44,192 bases of DNA. Origin: JBKPNX01 sp046732855. GTDB taxonomy: Bacteria > Pseudomonadota > Alphaproteobacteria > Geminicoccales > Geminicoccaceae. Of the stretch, positions 36,131-44,191 are shown one piece after another. Position 1 is the stretch's first letter. Each line of letters starts with the position of its first letter. A model generated the notes under the pieces. That model was given only the letters and a program-made list of their open reading frames with translations, was not told the DNA's origin and ran no database searches. The stretch is taken from contig JBKPNX010000038.1 in NCBI GenBank assembly GCA_046732855.1, forward strand, positions 1-44,192, written 5' to 3'. Position numbers and translations under genes: made by a program.

Positions 36131-36583
36131 ATGAGCGAACCCTCTCGCCTCTGTCGCCGGCGACGCCAGCTCGGAGCGGTCTGCGCGGCGCTCGGCCTGC
36201 TCGTGGTCGCACAACCGCTGGTGGCCGCCGAACCCGAGCTCCGGATCGAGCTCAACAAGCTGGAGGATACCGACCAGGGTTGCCGGTCGCTGTTCCTGTT
36301 CGACAACGGGACGGGCCACGAGTTGAACCGCTTCCGCGTCGATCTGATCCTGTTCGACCCGCAGGGCGTGTACGCCAAGCAGCTGCTGCTCGACCTGGCG
36401 CCGCTGAACGACGACAAGAAGGTCCTGGCGTCGTTCCTGCTGGCTGAACAGAAGCCGTGCTCCTCGATCGGCAGCATCCTGGTCAACGGCCTGCCCGTGT
36501 GCGAAGACGGCACGGGCGCGCAGCTCGACTGCGTGGCGCTGCTCAAGGTCGAATCGCGCACCAAGGTGCCGTTGGAGAAGTAG
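36131..36583 (+). CDS. Small secreted hypothetical protein
   Basis: The 150-residue protein has a basic N-terminus (SRLCRRRRQLG) and a hydrophobic signal (AVCAALGLLVVAQPLVAA), followed by a 115-residue domain: LRIELNKLED, GCRSLFLFDNGTGHELNRF, VDLILFDPQGVY, then PCSSIGSILVNG and LDCVALLKVESR. Four cysteines in the mature part could form two disulfides. It resembles unnamed exported proteins of alphaproteobacteria; no function can be given. It sits inside the mch-CitE interval on the opposite strand. Confidence 0.75.
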   Translation: MSEPSRLCRRRRQLGAVCAALGLLVVAQPLVAAEPELRIELNKLEDTDQGCRSLFLFDNGTGHELNRFRVDLILFDPQGVYAKQLLLDLAPLNDDKKVLASFLLAEQKPCSSIGSILVNGLPVCEDGTGAQLDCVALLKVESRTKVPLEK

Positions 36584-36625
36584 CGCAGCGGCCGCGGCGA
36601 CGGGCACAGCCGGCCGCATGGCCAC

Positions 36626-37501
36626 TCAGCGGGACAGCGCCGCGATCGCCTCGGCCAGGTCCACCTGGCGCCGCGCTTCGACCACATGCAGGTGCTCGAT
36701 CAGCCGGCCGTCGACCACGACCACGCCCTGCCCCTCGCGTACCGCCTGCTCATGCGCGACGATGATCCGGCGCGCGCGGGCCAGGGCCTCGCCGTCGGGC
36801 GCGAACGCCTCGTTCGCGGGCCCGATCTGCTTGGGATGGATCAGGGTCTTGCCGTCGAAGCCGAGCTCCGCCCCCTGGCGGCACGCGGCCGCGAAGCCTT
36901 GGTCGTCCTCAAGATCGAGATGCACGCCGTCGAGGATCGCAAGGCCGCACGCGCGGGCCGCGAGCAGACAGAGCCCGAGCGCAGTGAGGAGCGGCAGGCG
37001 CAGCGGGGTATGCGCGGCGTGCAACTCCTTGGCCAGATCGGAGGTGCCCATGACCAGGCAGGCGACGCGCGGGTGCGCCGCGGCGATCGCCTCGGCGCGC
37101 AGCATGGCGCGCGGGGTCTCCATCATGCACCACAGCGGCAGATCCGTGGGCGCGCCGGCGCCATCCAGCACCGCCAGCGCCTGGCGCACCGCATCGGCGC
37201 TCTCGACCTTGGGGATCAGCACGGCGTCGGCGCCCGCCCGCGCCGCCGCAGCGAGATCAGCCTGGCCCCAGGGGGTCGCGAGCGGATTGACGCGCACGAT
37301 CGTCTCGCGCGGCCCGTAGCCGCCCGCCCGCAGCGCCGCGCCGACCTGCTCGCGCGCCCTCGCCTTGGCGTCCGGCGCGACCGCGTCTTCGAGATCGAAG
37401 ATCAGCGCATCCGCTGGCAGGCTCCTCGCCTTGTCGAGCGCGCGCGCATTGGAGCCCGGCATGTAGAGCACGCTGCGACGGGGACGGACGCGAGCCGACA
37501 T
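36626..37501 (-). CDS. CitE-like CoA ester lyase/thioesterase (Mcl2-like)
   Basis: The 291-residue TIM-barrel protein belongs to the HpcH/HpaI-citrate lyase beta family: RSVLYMPGSNARALDKARSL, ADALIFDLEDAV, LWCMMETPRAML, LVMGTSDLAKEL and FDGKTLIHPKQI. The sequence most resembles (3S)-malyl-CoA thioesterase (Mcl2) from the ethylmalonyl-CoA pathway of Rhodobacter-like bacteria, including GQGVVVVDGRLIEHLHV near the end. The family also includes malyl-CoA and beta-methylmalyl-CoA lyases, so the exact reaction is not certain. The start at 37501 (MSARVRPRRS) is preferred to 37549. Proximity to mch supports a shared pathway. Confidence 0.85.
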   Translation of the reverse strand: MSARVRPRRSVLYMPGSNARALDKARSLPADALIFDLEDAVAPDAKARAREQVGAALRAGGYGPRETIVRVNPLATPWGQADLAAAARAGADAVLIPKVESADAVRQALAVLDGAGAPTDLPLWCMMETPRAMLRAEAIAAAHPRVACLVMGTSDLAKELHAAHTPLRLPLLTALGLCLLAARACGLAILDGVHLDLEDDQGFAAACRQGAELGFDGKTLIHPKQIGPANEAFAPDGEALARARRIIVAHEQAVREGQGVVVVDGRLIEHLHVVEARRQVDLAEAIAALSR

Positions 37502-37727
37502 CGAGCCATATCCCGGGTTGATCAACCCCAGGGCCTCATATAGCCGCAAGCTGCGATCGACGAAACAGCTGGACGGCGGTCCCGCGCCGCGCGACCATCC
37601 GTTCGGCTCGCCGCCCTAGCGGTGGACCTGCACCCCAACGGGCCACCGATGCGGCATGCACCGTGCGGTGTTGAACGGGGCGCGCGGCTCGGCCATATAC
37701 CGAGCGGGACGCAACGGTCGAGACGGC

Positions 37728-38183
37728 ATGACCCAGGCACCGACCATCGCCGAGGAACAGCGGCTGATCGCGGAGGACTTCGAGCTGTTCGAGGACTGGC
37801 GCGAGAAGATCGAGTACGTGCTCGACCTCGGCCGCAAGCTCGCGCCCTTTCCGGAGCAGCACCGGACCGAAAGCAACAAGGTCAGAGGCTGCCAGTCACA
37901 GGTGTGGATGGTCGCGCACCTCGATGCCGACTCCGGGCGCATGCAGATCGCCGCCGACAGCGACGCATTCATCGTGCGCGGCCTGATCGCCCTGCTGCTG
38001 CGCCTGTACGCCAACCGACGCCCGCAGGAGATCCTCGACAACCCGCCCGAGGTGTTCAACGAGATCGGCCTCGGCGCGCATCTGTCGCCGACCCGCGCGA
38101 ACGGCCTGCACGCGATGATCAAGCGTATCCGCCAACTCGCCGCCGGTCAGGTCCACGGGGTCGCGGTCGCCGCCGCCCAGTAG
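37728..38183 (+). CDS. sufE: SufE-family cysteine desulfuration protein
   Basis: The 151-residue protein accepts sulfane sulfur from the desulfurase SufS during Fe-S cluster assembly. The acceptor cysteine is Cys55 in NKVRGCQSQVWM, the family signature. DWREKIEYVLDLGRKL precedes it and LSPTRANGLHAMIKRI, the conserved C-terminal helix, follows. The ATG at 37728 gives the usual SufE length; an upstream in-frame ATG at 37656 would add 24 non-conserved residues. The gene stands alone, without other suf genes. Confidence 0.95.
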   Translation: MTQAPTIAEEQRLIAEDFELFEDWREKIEYVLDLGRKLAPFPEQHRTESNKVRGCQSQVWMVAHLDADSGRMQIAADSDAFIVRGLIALLLRLYANRRPQEILDNPPEVFNEIGLGAHLSPTRANGLHAMIKRIRQLAAGQVHGVAVAAAQ

Positions 38184-38306
38184 ATCGGCGTTTGCGCTGC
38201 GTCGAGGTCTCGTCGAACGGCTGGTCGATTCGCCGCATTGCCGGTCTCGGGGCAGAATTGTTGATGGCTGGTCGGCGCGGCTCGCCGAGTCAACGTAAGC
38301 TAGACT

Positions 38307-38335
38307 TTGCACATCATTCGAGCTTCAGCTAGAAT
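38307..38335 (+). promoter_or_regulatory. Promoter of the LEA-like gene
   Basis: TTGCAC (38307-38312) and TAGAAT (38330-38335) are separated by exactly 17 bases. The -10 matches the sigma-70 consensus at five of six positions. The start codon at 38372 would leave a leader of about 30 nt containing GGAGGAAG. Confidence 0.55.
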
Positions 38336-38371
38336 ACCACGTTAAGCGTGCGTGCACACGGGAGGAAGACC

Positions 38372-39253
38372 ATGCGTTGGGTAATAGGAATCTTGGTCGC
38401 GGTGGTCCTCGTGATCATCGGTTACCAGTACTTCGGCAACCGCCGCGGCGTGGAAGTGGCCGAGCGGGCGCAGCAGAGCGCCGAGCAGGCGGCGCAGAAG
38501 ACCGAGAAGGCCGCGGAAGCCGCCGGCCAGGCTGCTCAGAAAGCGGGCGACAAGGCCGCAGAAGCTAAGAAGCAGGCCGCTGGACAGGCTACGGACACTG
38601 CGAAGCAGGCCACGGCCGGGGCGCAGCAGGCCACCGAACAGGCGGCCCAGGCCACGAAGGAGGCCGCTCAGTCGACCGAAGAGGCCGCTCAGGAGGCGCA
38701 ACAGGCCACCAAACAGGCGGCGGAGGCCACTCAGGAGGCTGCGCAGCAGACCACGGAGCAGGCGCAGGGAGCCGAGCAACAGGCGCAGCAGGCCGCCGAA
38801 CAGGCGGGCCAGGCGACGCAGGAAGCGGCACAGGCCACCCAGCAGGCGGCACAAGACACCGCAGCCGGCGCCCAGGAGACGGCCGAAGAGGCCTTGACCG
38901 AGGCGCAAACCGCCGCACTGACGGTGGGCAACGTCAACGTCGGCGAACAGGTGACCGGCGTCGTGACGAATCTGGATGCGACGCTCAAGGGGGTGACCGA
39001 CGCGCCATCCGCCCAGGCCGCCGTCACCAAGCTGAACGACATCAACACGAAGCTCGATCAGCTTTCCGCCACGGTCGGTCAACTGCCCGGCGATGCCAAG
39101 AAAGTGCTCGCCGACGTGTTGAGCAAACGCATCGCGGGGCTGAAGACCCTCGCGGCCGAAGTGACCGCCAAGGAGGGCGTGGGGCCGGTCATCAAACCCG
39201 CCCTCGACCCGGTCATCGCCAAGCTCGAGAGCTGGGCGCGGGCGCCCGCCTAG
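38372..39253 (+). CDS. Membrane-anchored LEA-like Ala/Gln-rich coiled-coil protein
   Basis: The 293-residue protein has one N-terminal membrane segment (WVIGILVAVVLVIIGYQYF). About 160 residues of Ala, Gln, Glu, Thr and Lys follow in repeating units such as AAQATKEAAQSTEEAAQEA, with no proline; this is the 11-mer amphipathic pattern of late-embryogenesis-abundant and apolipoprotein-like proteins. The last 100 residues form a separate domain (NVNVGEQVTGVVTNLDATL, VTKLNDINTKLDQLSATVG). A strong GGAGGAAG and a good promoter precede it. LEA-like proteins are linked to desiccation and membrane stress; the role here is inference. The DNA is repetitive, so size may vary between strains. Confidence 0.82.
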   Translation: MRWVIGILVAVVLVIIGYQYFGNRRGVEVAERAQQSAEQAAQKTEKAAEAAGQAAQKAGDKAAEAKKQAAGQATDTAKQATAGAQQATEQAAQATKEAAQSTEEAAQEAQQATKQAAEATQEAAQQTTEQAQGAEQQAQQAAEQAGQATQEAAQATQQAAQDTAAGAQETAEEALTEAQTAALTVGNVNVGEQVTGVVTNLDATLKGVTDAPSAQAAVTKLNDINTKLDQLSATVGQLPGDAKKVLADVLSKRIAGLKTLAAEVTAKEGVGPVIKPALDPVIAKLESWARAPA

Positions 39254-39372
39254 GTCGTCGCTCGAAAGCCCACGACGAGGGGTGATCCGATCGGGGCGCC
39301 GGCGTCGCTTCGCGTGAGCGGAGCGACGTGCGGCCGGAGGAGCTGGCTCCGCGACAGCGGGTTGTGCGCCAT

Positions 39373-39405
39373 CAGCCCCGGGCGTCCAGACGAGGCCCGG
39401 GGCTG
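39373..39405. terminator. Bidirectional hairpin between convergent genes
   Basis: CAGCCCCGGGC (39373-39383) and GCCCGGGGCTG (39395-39405) form a perfect 11-bp stem with an 11-base loop. It lies between the convergent LEA-like gene and the lipoprotein gene ending at 39477, the right place for a shared terminator. No U-run is present. Confidence 0.6.
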
Positions 39406-39476
39406 GCGTTCACACCGCTGTTCTGAGAACGGCGCGGCTCTGGTGCGCTGTTGGCGGATTCGGGCCTCGGCCAGCG

Positions 39477-39860
39477 TCAGTACACCGGCCAGGGCCCCCA
39501 CATGCCCCAGTCCATCGACGCGTCGAGGTTATCCTGCGCGATTTCCTGTTTGATCGAGAGCTTCTGAAACTCGTCGTAATTCTTCTCGCTGCCGACGTAG
39601 ACGCACTTGCAGCCATCGGCGTCGGCATAGACGTAGCGCGTCTGGCCGTTCTGGTCGTGGATCACGATCTTGCGCTGGGTCAGCGCCTCGAGATTCGCGA
39701 GCTGCTGCGGGGTCGTGGCCTCCTTCATGTGAAACCCCGCCGCCTCCAACACCTGCTCGGTGCTCTGCGCTTCCTCGTTTTTGATCGCCTGGCAGCTCGC
39801 CAGAAGCCACATTAGCCCGCCGCTCAGCATCACCGCGCGCACCGCTCTGCCTTGCATCAT
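39477..39860 (-). CDS. Small lipoprotein
   Basis: The 127-residue protein carries a lipoprotein signal (VRAVMLSGGLMWLLASC, lipobox L-A-S-C). The mature protein is acidic, with an EAAGFHMKEATTPQQLANLEAL segment, then VIHDQNGQTRYVYADADGCKCVYVG, a beta-hairpin-like stretch with a Cys-Lys-Cys pair. GGGGAGAG precedes tandem ATGs at 39860 and 39857; either may be used. The pattern of KEA.TP.QL..L..L and YVYAD...CKC.Y.G recurs in unnamed proteobacterial lipoproteins. Function unknown. Confidence 0.8.
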   Translation of the reverse strand: MMQGRAVRAVMLSGGLMWLLASCQAIKNEEAQSTEQVLEAAGFHMKEATTPQQLANLEALTQRKIVIHDQNGQTRYVYADADGCKCVYVGSEKNYDEFQKLSIKQEIAQDNLDASMDWGMWGPWPVY

Positions 39861-40153
39861 GTCGCTCTCCCCGTGTCGTTGCTACCAAGTGGCCCTGCCG
39901 GCATCGGAACGCGCCCATACAAAGTTTCGTGACTTCACCGATGCCGGCTCACCAGTCCGCGCCAGACGGTCCGACCAGTGGGCCATCGCAGCGCCCGCCG
40001 GCGAAACGGGCGTGCCGCGATGAAGCCGAGGTCGCGCAGACAGCGATGGTCGCTCAGTCGGCCGCTCATCGCGGGCATTTGAAAGTTGCTCCCATCTCGG
40101 CCCGCGAGCCCCCGGCCGCCCGTCGCGCCAGCCCTCGGCATCGCCGTCCGTTC

Positions 40154-40948
40154 CTAGTCGCCGCGCTCGATCGCGCTCAGAATCGTGGCCGCGCCCTGCT
40201 GCAGCAAGCGGATGTCGAAGCCGGTCAGGATCATCCGATAGCCCCGCCCGATCATGGCGTTGGCGATCTCGCCGGTGAGCGCGAGACCGCCGAGATGCAC
40301 CCGACTGTTCACGATCGCCCGTTCGGCCTGCTTGATCGCGGCCTGCACCTCGGGGTGATCGGGGCCGTCGCGATAGCCGTAGCTCATCGCCAGATCAAAC
40401 GGCGCGATGAAACACGCATCCACGCCGGGTACGGCCACGATCTGCTCGATCGCATCGATGGCATCCTTGTGCTCGATCAACAGGATACAAAAAATTTCCT
40501 CATCCGCCGGGTCAGCATAGGCCTGCATGCTCAGGCCGAAGCGCAGCGGCGCGTAGAACGGCCCGAACCCGCGCTGGCCGGTCGGCGGATAGCGCACCGC
40601 GCGGACCGCCTCCTCGGCGTCGGCAGCGCTGCGGATCATCGGAAAAATGATGCCCATCGCGCCGGCATCGAGCACCGGCTTGGCCAGCCAGTGCACGTTC
40701 CACGGCACGCGCACCACCGGCGCGGCGCGTGTCCCGCTCGTGGCGGTGATCATGGCGTGCGCCGCTTCGATCCCGATCGGCCCGTGCTCCATGTCCAGGA
40801 ACAGCCAGTCGAAGCCGCAGGCGGCGAGCACCTGGGCGACATGCACGCTCGGCATCGAGATGGTCATGCCGATCGCGGGTTTGCCGGCGGCGAGGCGCGC
40901 CTTCAGCGGATTGATGGCGCGCTCCCGTGCCCTCTCGGATGTACTCAC
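40154..40948 (-). CDS. HpcH/HpaI-family aldolase
   Basis: The 264-residue class II aldolase family protein has FDWLFLDMEHGPIGIEAAHA, VVRVPWNVHWLAKPVLDAGA, GIIFPMIRSAADAEEAVRA, YPPTGQRGFGPFYA and PGVDACFIAPFDLAMSYG, all typical of the HpaI/GarL group. These enzymes cleave 2-keto-3-deoxy or 4-hydroxy-2-oxo acids with a divalent metal bound by Glu and Asp residues. Specificity cannot be assigned and no catabolic partners are adjacent. The start at 40948 (MSTSERARERA) follows a moderate GGGAGAAAC. Confidence 0.88.
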   Translation of the reverse strand: MSTSERARERAINPLKARLAAGKPAIGMTISMPSVHVAQVLAACGFDWLFLDMEHGPIGIEAAHAMITATSGTRAAPVVRVPWNVHWLAKPVLDAGAMGIIFPMIRSAADAEEAVRAVRYPPTGQRGFGPFYAPLRFGLSMQAYADPADEEIFCILLIEHKDAIDAIEQIVAVPGVDACFIAPFDLAMSYGYRDGPDHPEVQAAIKQAERAIVNSRVHLGGLALTGEIANAMIGRGYRMILTGFDIRLLQQGAATILSAIERGD

Positions 40949-41131
40949 GGACCGTTTCTCCCGGTTTGCTCGTCGCCACGCAGCGACCGCCTGGCGCCGC
41001 CGATCCTAACGATGGAGGCGCACGCGCGCCAAGAGGGAGTCGGAGCTGCGGTGGCGCCCGTCCCGAGGCCCTTTATCGAACCTTAACTGCCCCGCTCTAG
41101 GTTCCGCGGCGGGGCGCTTTGGGAGATCGCG

Positions 41132-41536
41132 ATGATCAGCGCGCAGGAAGCTTTGATCTACACGATGGTGGCCGCGGCCGAGGCGGATCGGGACATCGCC
41201 GATGTGGAAATCAACCTCATCGGCGACCTGGTCGGCCACCTGCCGATCTTCAAGGGCATCGATCGCGCCACGCTGACCGAGATGGCGACGCGCTGCTCGG
41301 ACATGCTGGCGGCGGCAGGCGGCGACGACAAGGTCTTCGCACTGATCCGGCAGGCGTTGACCAAACCTCTGCGCGAGACCGCCTATGCCCTCGCCTGCGA
41401 CGTGATCGCGGTCGACAGTCGCCTGAACCGCGCCGAGATGCGCACGCTCGAGACGGTGCGCGCGCAGCTCGCGGTCGACCCCGCCAAAGCGCGCGCCATC
41501 GAGGAGGTCGCCGAGGTTCGCTTCAAGGCGGCCTGA
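41132..41536 (+). CDS. TerB-like helical protein
   Basis: The 134-residue all-helical protein has the TerB/DjlA-N pattern: EALIYTMVAAAEADRDIADVE, acidic first helix, then LRETAYALACDVIAVDSRLNRAEMRTLETV. Acidic residues D19-D22 and the Asp/Asn-Arg-Ala-Glu segment are the metal-binding positions expected for TerB folds. Despite the family label, single copies like this need not confer tellurite resistance. GGGAG precedes the ATG. It is convergent with the channel gene, 15 bp away. Confidence 0.82.
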   Translation: MISAQEALIYTMVAAAEADRDIADVEINLIGDLVGHLPIFKGIDRATLTEMATRCSDMLAAAGGDDKVFALIRQALTKPLRETAYALACDVIAVDSRLNRAEMRTLETVRAQLAVDPAKARAIEEVAEVRFKAA

Positions 41537-41551
41537 GGCGACCGTATCGGG

Positions 41552-42565
41552 TCACCCGGTCCGGACCTTCGCCCGGTCGGCAGCGCCTGATTCCTGCGGC
41601 GCGGCCGGATCGCCGAGCGCGGGGGTGGTCGGTCCCGGCGGCCTGCCGCAGTGCGGGCAGCGCGCGGCCCGGTGCTGGTGGATGAGAAACCGGACGATCT
41701 CGGCCGCCTGATGATCGGACAGCCCCAGCCGATCGCGAAATGCCCTGATCTCGTCGCCCTCGTGGGGACCGATCGTGCCGCTCGCCAGGATGCGATCGAC
41801 TGCCGCCTCAAACTCGCGGCGGCGCTGGTGCAACTGCTCCGAAAAGCCGGAGGCGAGCAGGCCTGCCGGCAGTGCGACCATGCCGATGCCGATCACGCCG
41901 ATCACGCCCGCCAGCACCTTGCCCCACGGCGTCACCGGCACGACATCGCCGTAGCCGACCGTGGTCATCGTGGTGATCGCCCAGTACATGGCTGCCGGAA
42001 TGCTGCCGAACTTCTCGGGCTGAGCCGCGTTCTCGGCGATGTAGGCGAGGCTGGACGCGGCGATCAGCAGCATCGCGAGGACGAACAGCGCAGCGGCGAC
42101 CGGCTTGGCTTCCTCGCGCAGCACACTTGCCAGCAGGCGCATCGACGGCTGATAGCGGGTGAGCTTGAACACCGCGAACAGGCGGAAAACGCGCAGGAAG
42201 CGCAGGTCGACCGGGATCAGCGCGACCAGATAGAAGGGCACGATCACGATCAGGTCGACCAGCGCGAGCGGGGTCACGGCGTAGCGTAGCCGGCCGATGA
42301 TCGGTCGCCGGTCATGGCCATGGTCGCTCTCGACCGCCGACCATACCCGGAGCGCGTATTCCGCGGTGAAAATCAGGATCGAGACCACCTCAAAGGCGCG
42401 CAACCAGGCTCGATAGGCGGCATGGAGCCACGGCTCGGACTCGATGATCACGGCGACCACGTTGGCCGCGATCAGCGCGATCAGTCCAGCGCTGATCAGT
42501 CTGCCGAGCCGATCCCCTTCCGCGGTCTGCTCGAGGATCTCATGAACGCGCCGCCGCAATGACAT
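41552..42565 (-). CDS. Voltage-gated-type potassium channel
   Basis: The 337-residue protein has six membrane segments. S4 carries regularly spaced arginines (RFLRVFRLFAVFKLTRY). The pore loop reads TTMTTVGYGDVVP, the K+-selective TVGYGD filter. S1-S3 are LIALIAANVVAVIIE, VSILIFTAEYALRVW and LALVDLIVIVPFYLVAL. The cytoplasmic C-terminus contains a helix (EIRAFRDRLGLSDHQAAEIV) and a CPHCGRPPG, a C-x-x-C zinc-ribbon-like pair. The start at 42565 (MSLRRRVHEIL) fits the family. Its length is normal for bacterial Kv-like channels. Confidence 0.92.
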   Translation of the reverse strand: MSLRRRVHEILEQTAEGDRLGRLISAGLIALIAANVVAVIIESEPWLHAAYRAWLRAFEVVSILIFTAEYALRVWSAVESDHGHDRRPIIGRLRYAVTPLALVDLIVIVPFYLVALIPVDLRFLRVFRLFAVFKLTRYQPSMRLLASVLREEAKPVAAALFVLAMLLIAASSLAYIAENAAQPEKFGSIPAAMYWAITTMTTVGYGDVVPVTPWGKVLAGVIGVIGIGMVALPAGLLASGFSEQLHQRRREFEAAVDRILASGTIGPHEGDEIRAFRDRLGLSDHQAAEIVRFLIHQHRAARCPHCGRPPGPTTPALGDPAAPQESGAADRAKVRTG

Positions 42566-42955
42566 TGACGGTCTCTCTGGCTTTGCACCCGATGCGAACA
42601 TGGCTTGTTTCGCGCGTGACGTGAACTGGCGCCGTTCGCACCGTCGGATCACCGCTCGTCGGCAGCGTGCGCTACGTGCTATCTCGGCCATTGCTTTGGG
42701 GCTGACGCTTGGCTGTGACGGAAAACTCGTTGATGTCCTCGTGGCGCGATTGCTGCTCGACATCACACGTTCCGGGCTTCTCCCTTGATGCGCGAGGCGG
42801 GGAGGAGCGATCACGGCCACCCTCACCAGCATCGGCAGGGGGTGGCCGACCGTGAATGATCGGCCGTGGAGTCTCGCGCGAGCGCTCAATCCGCGAGCAT
42901 CCGCCGGAACTCGAGCGATGACCGAGCGCAAGGCCGGTCGGAGGGCGCTGCAATC
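42566..42955. other. Divergent region before crcB, with alternative hairpins
   Basis: This 390-bp gap separates the channel and crcB starts. CGGCCACCC (42814-42822) can pair with GGGTGGCCG (42840-42848), and the overlapping CACGGCC (42812-42818) can instead pair with GGCCGTG (42862-42868). The two pairings exclude each other, as in riboswitch-type leaders. The fluoride riboswitch consensus with its GAUG and CUGAUG elements is not clearly met. No other gene is convincing here. Confidence 0.4.
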
Positions 42956-43351
42956 ATGTCGATCTCGGCACTGCTGGCGGTCGCCGCCGGCGGCGTCACG
43001 GGCGCGGTGGCCCGTTACCTGGTCTACATCGCGGTGGGCCGCCTGCTCGGGACGGGCTTTCCCTACGCGACGCTGATCGTCAACGTCCTCGGCTCGTTCG
43101 CCATGGGAGTGCTGGTCGAGGCGATGGCCCTGGTCTGGAGCGCCTCGATCGAAATGCGCCTTTTCCTCACGACCGGCATTCTCGGCGCGTTCACCACGTT
43201 CTCGGCGTTCTCTCTGGATTTCGCGGTCCTGTACGAGCGCCGGGCATTTGCGCTCTGCGCGCTGTATACGGTCGCCTCGTTCGTCCTCTCGGTCGGCGCG
43301 CTTTTTGCCGGACTGCATCTCGTGCGCCGCCTGATTCCGCCTCCTCTTTAG
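42956..43351 (+). CDS. crcB: Fluoride ion channel CrcB/Fluc
   Basis: The 131-residue four-helix membrane protein exports fluoride as a dual-topology dimer. Hallmarks are GGVTGAVARYLVY, the pore asparagine in TLIVNVLGSFAMG, and TTGILGAFTTFSAFSLD, which carries the conserved GxxGxxTTFS motif and the phenylalanines lining the pore. Length is usual. GGAGGG lies ten bases before the ATG at 42956; the in-frame start at 42866 adds a polar N-terminus not found in the family. Confidence 0.95.
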   Translation: MSISALLAVAAGGVTGAVARYLVYIAVGRLLGTGFPYATLIVNVLGSFAMGVLVEAMALVWSASIEMRLFLTTGILGAFTTFSAFSLDFAVLYERRAFALCALYTVASFVLSVGALFAGLHLVRRLIPPPL

Positions 43352-43420
43352 GTACCGCTTGGCTCATCGCGTTGAGCCGGCATGGGTCGCGCGCCTTCCG
43401 ATCTGAAACCGGCAGGCCGA

Positions 43421-44191
43421 TTACAGCTCCTTGCACGGGCGCAGGGCATCGTAGATCGCGGCGTGGATGTTGCGGCTGGCGACGGCGTCGCCGACGCGGA
43501 ACAGCTGGAACCTGCCGCCTGCGTGGTTGACCTTCCTCTGCGGCCGCCCGGCGAGCAGGGCGTCGAGCTCGAGCTCGCCGAGGTTCGAGGACTGCGGCTT
43601 GAGCGCGAAGTACAGCTCGTCCGCGGGCCGGGTGCCGTGCTCGATCACCACCTGATCGACCAGGCGCTCCTGCGTGGCGCGCGCGTATTCGTCGTACAGG
43701 GTGGCGGCGGGCCGGTTGCCCTCACGCCTGACCCCGCGCAGTCGGCGGTTCAGGGTGATCAGCACGCCGTGCTCGCCGAACGCCTTGAGGTACGCCGGAT
43801 AATTGGTTCCGCCGATCTCCGGAAGGACGATGCGCTCGGGCGTCACGAACTCGAGCCGGGCGCCCGCGCGCGCGAGGAACTCGGCGCACGACGCGCCCGG
43901 ATGCGCGCCGTTGTCGTCGAACAGCAGCACGTCGCGCGCCGGCGCCGCCTGACCGGAGAGGATGTCCCAGGAGGTGACGACGAGGTCCTCGCCTTCGGCC
44001 AGGAACGAAGTATGAGGCACGCCGCCGGTCGCGATCACCACCACATCGGGACCCTCGGCGATGACGTCGCCAGCTTCGGCGAGCAGGTTGCAGCGCAGAT
44101 CGGCGCCAAGATGATGGATCTCGCTCTGGAGCCACTCGACGATGCCGATGATCTCGCGCCGGCGGGCGAGCGCGGCGGCGAGACGCACCTG
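43421..44191 (-). CDS. NADH:flavin oxidoreductase, C-terminal part (start outside window)
   Basis: The frame is open to the window edge (QVRLAAALARRREIIGIVEWL), so the N-terminal flavin barrel is missing. What remains is the Rossmann-type dinucleotide-binding half of the 2,4-dienoyl-CoA reductase / trimethylamine dehydrogenase family: PDVVVIATGGVPHTSFL, VTSWDILSG, VLLFDDNGAHPGASCAEFLARAG, then FRVGDAVASRNIHAAIYDALR at the C-terminus. Members close to this act on N-methylated compounds or enals; the exact substrate is not decided. The stop is at 43421, convergent with crcB. Confidence 0.88.
   Translation of the reverse strand, partial: QVRLAAALARRREIIGIVEWLQSEIHHLGADLRCNLLAEAGDVIAEGPDVVVIATGGVPHTSFLAEGEDLVVTSWDILSGQAAPARDVLLFDDNGAHPGASCAEFLARAGARLEFVTPERIVLPEIGGTNYPAYLKAFGEHGVLITLNRRLRGVRREGNRPAATLYDEYARATQERLVDQVVIEHGTRPADELYFALKPQSSNLGELELDALLAGRPQRKVNHAGGRFQLFRVGDAVASRNIHAAIYDALRPCKEL

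Noticed and set aside
42780..42955. Fluoride riboswitch upstream of crcB
   Set aside because: The conserved GAUG and CUGAUG elements are not both present in the right arrangement, so only a structured leader is reported.
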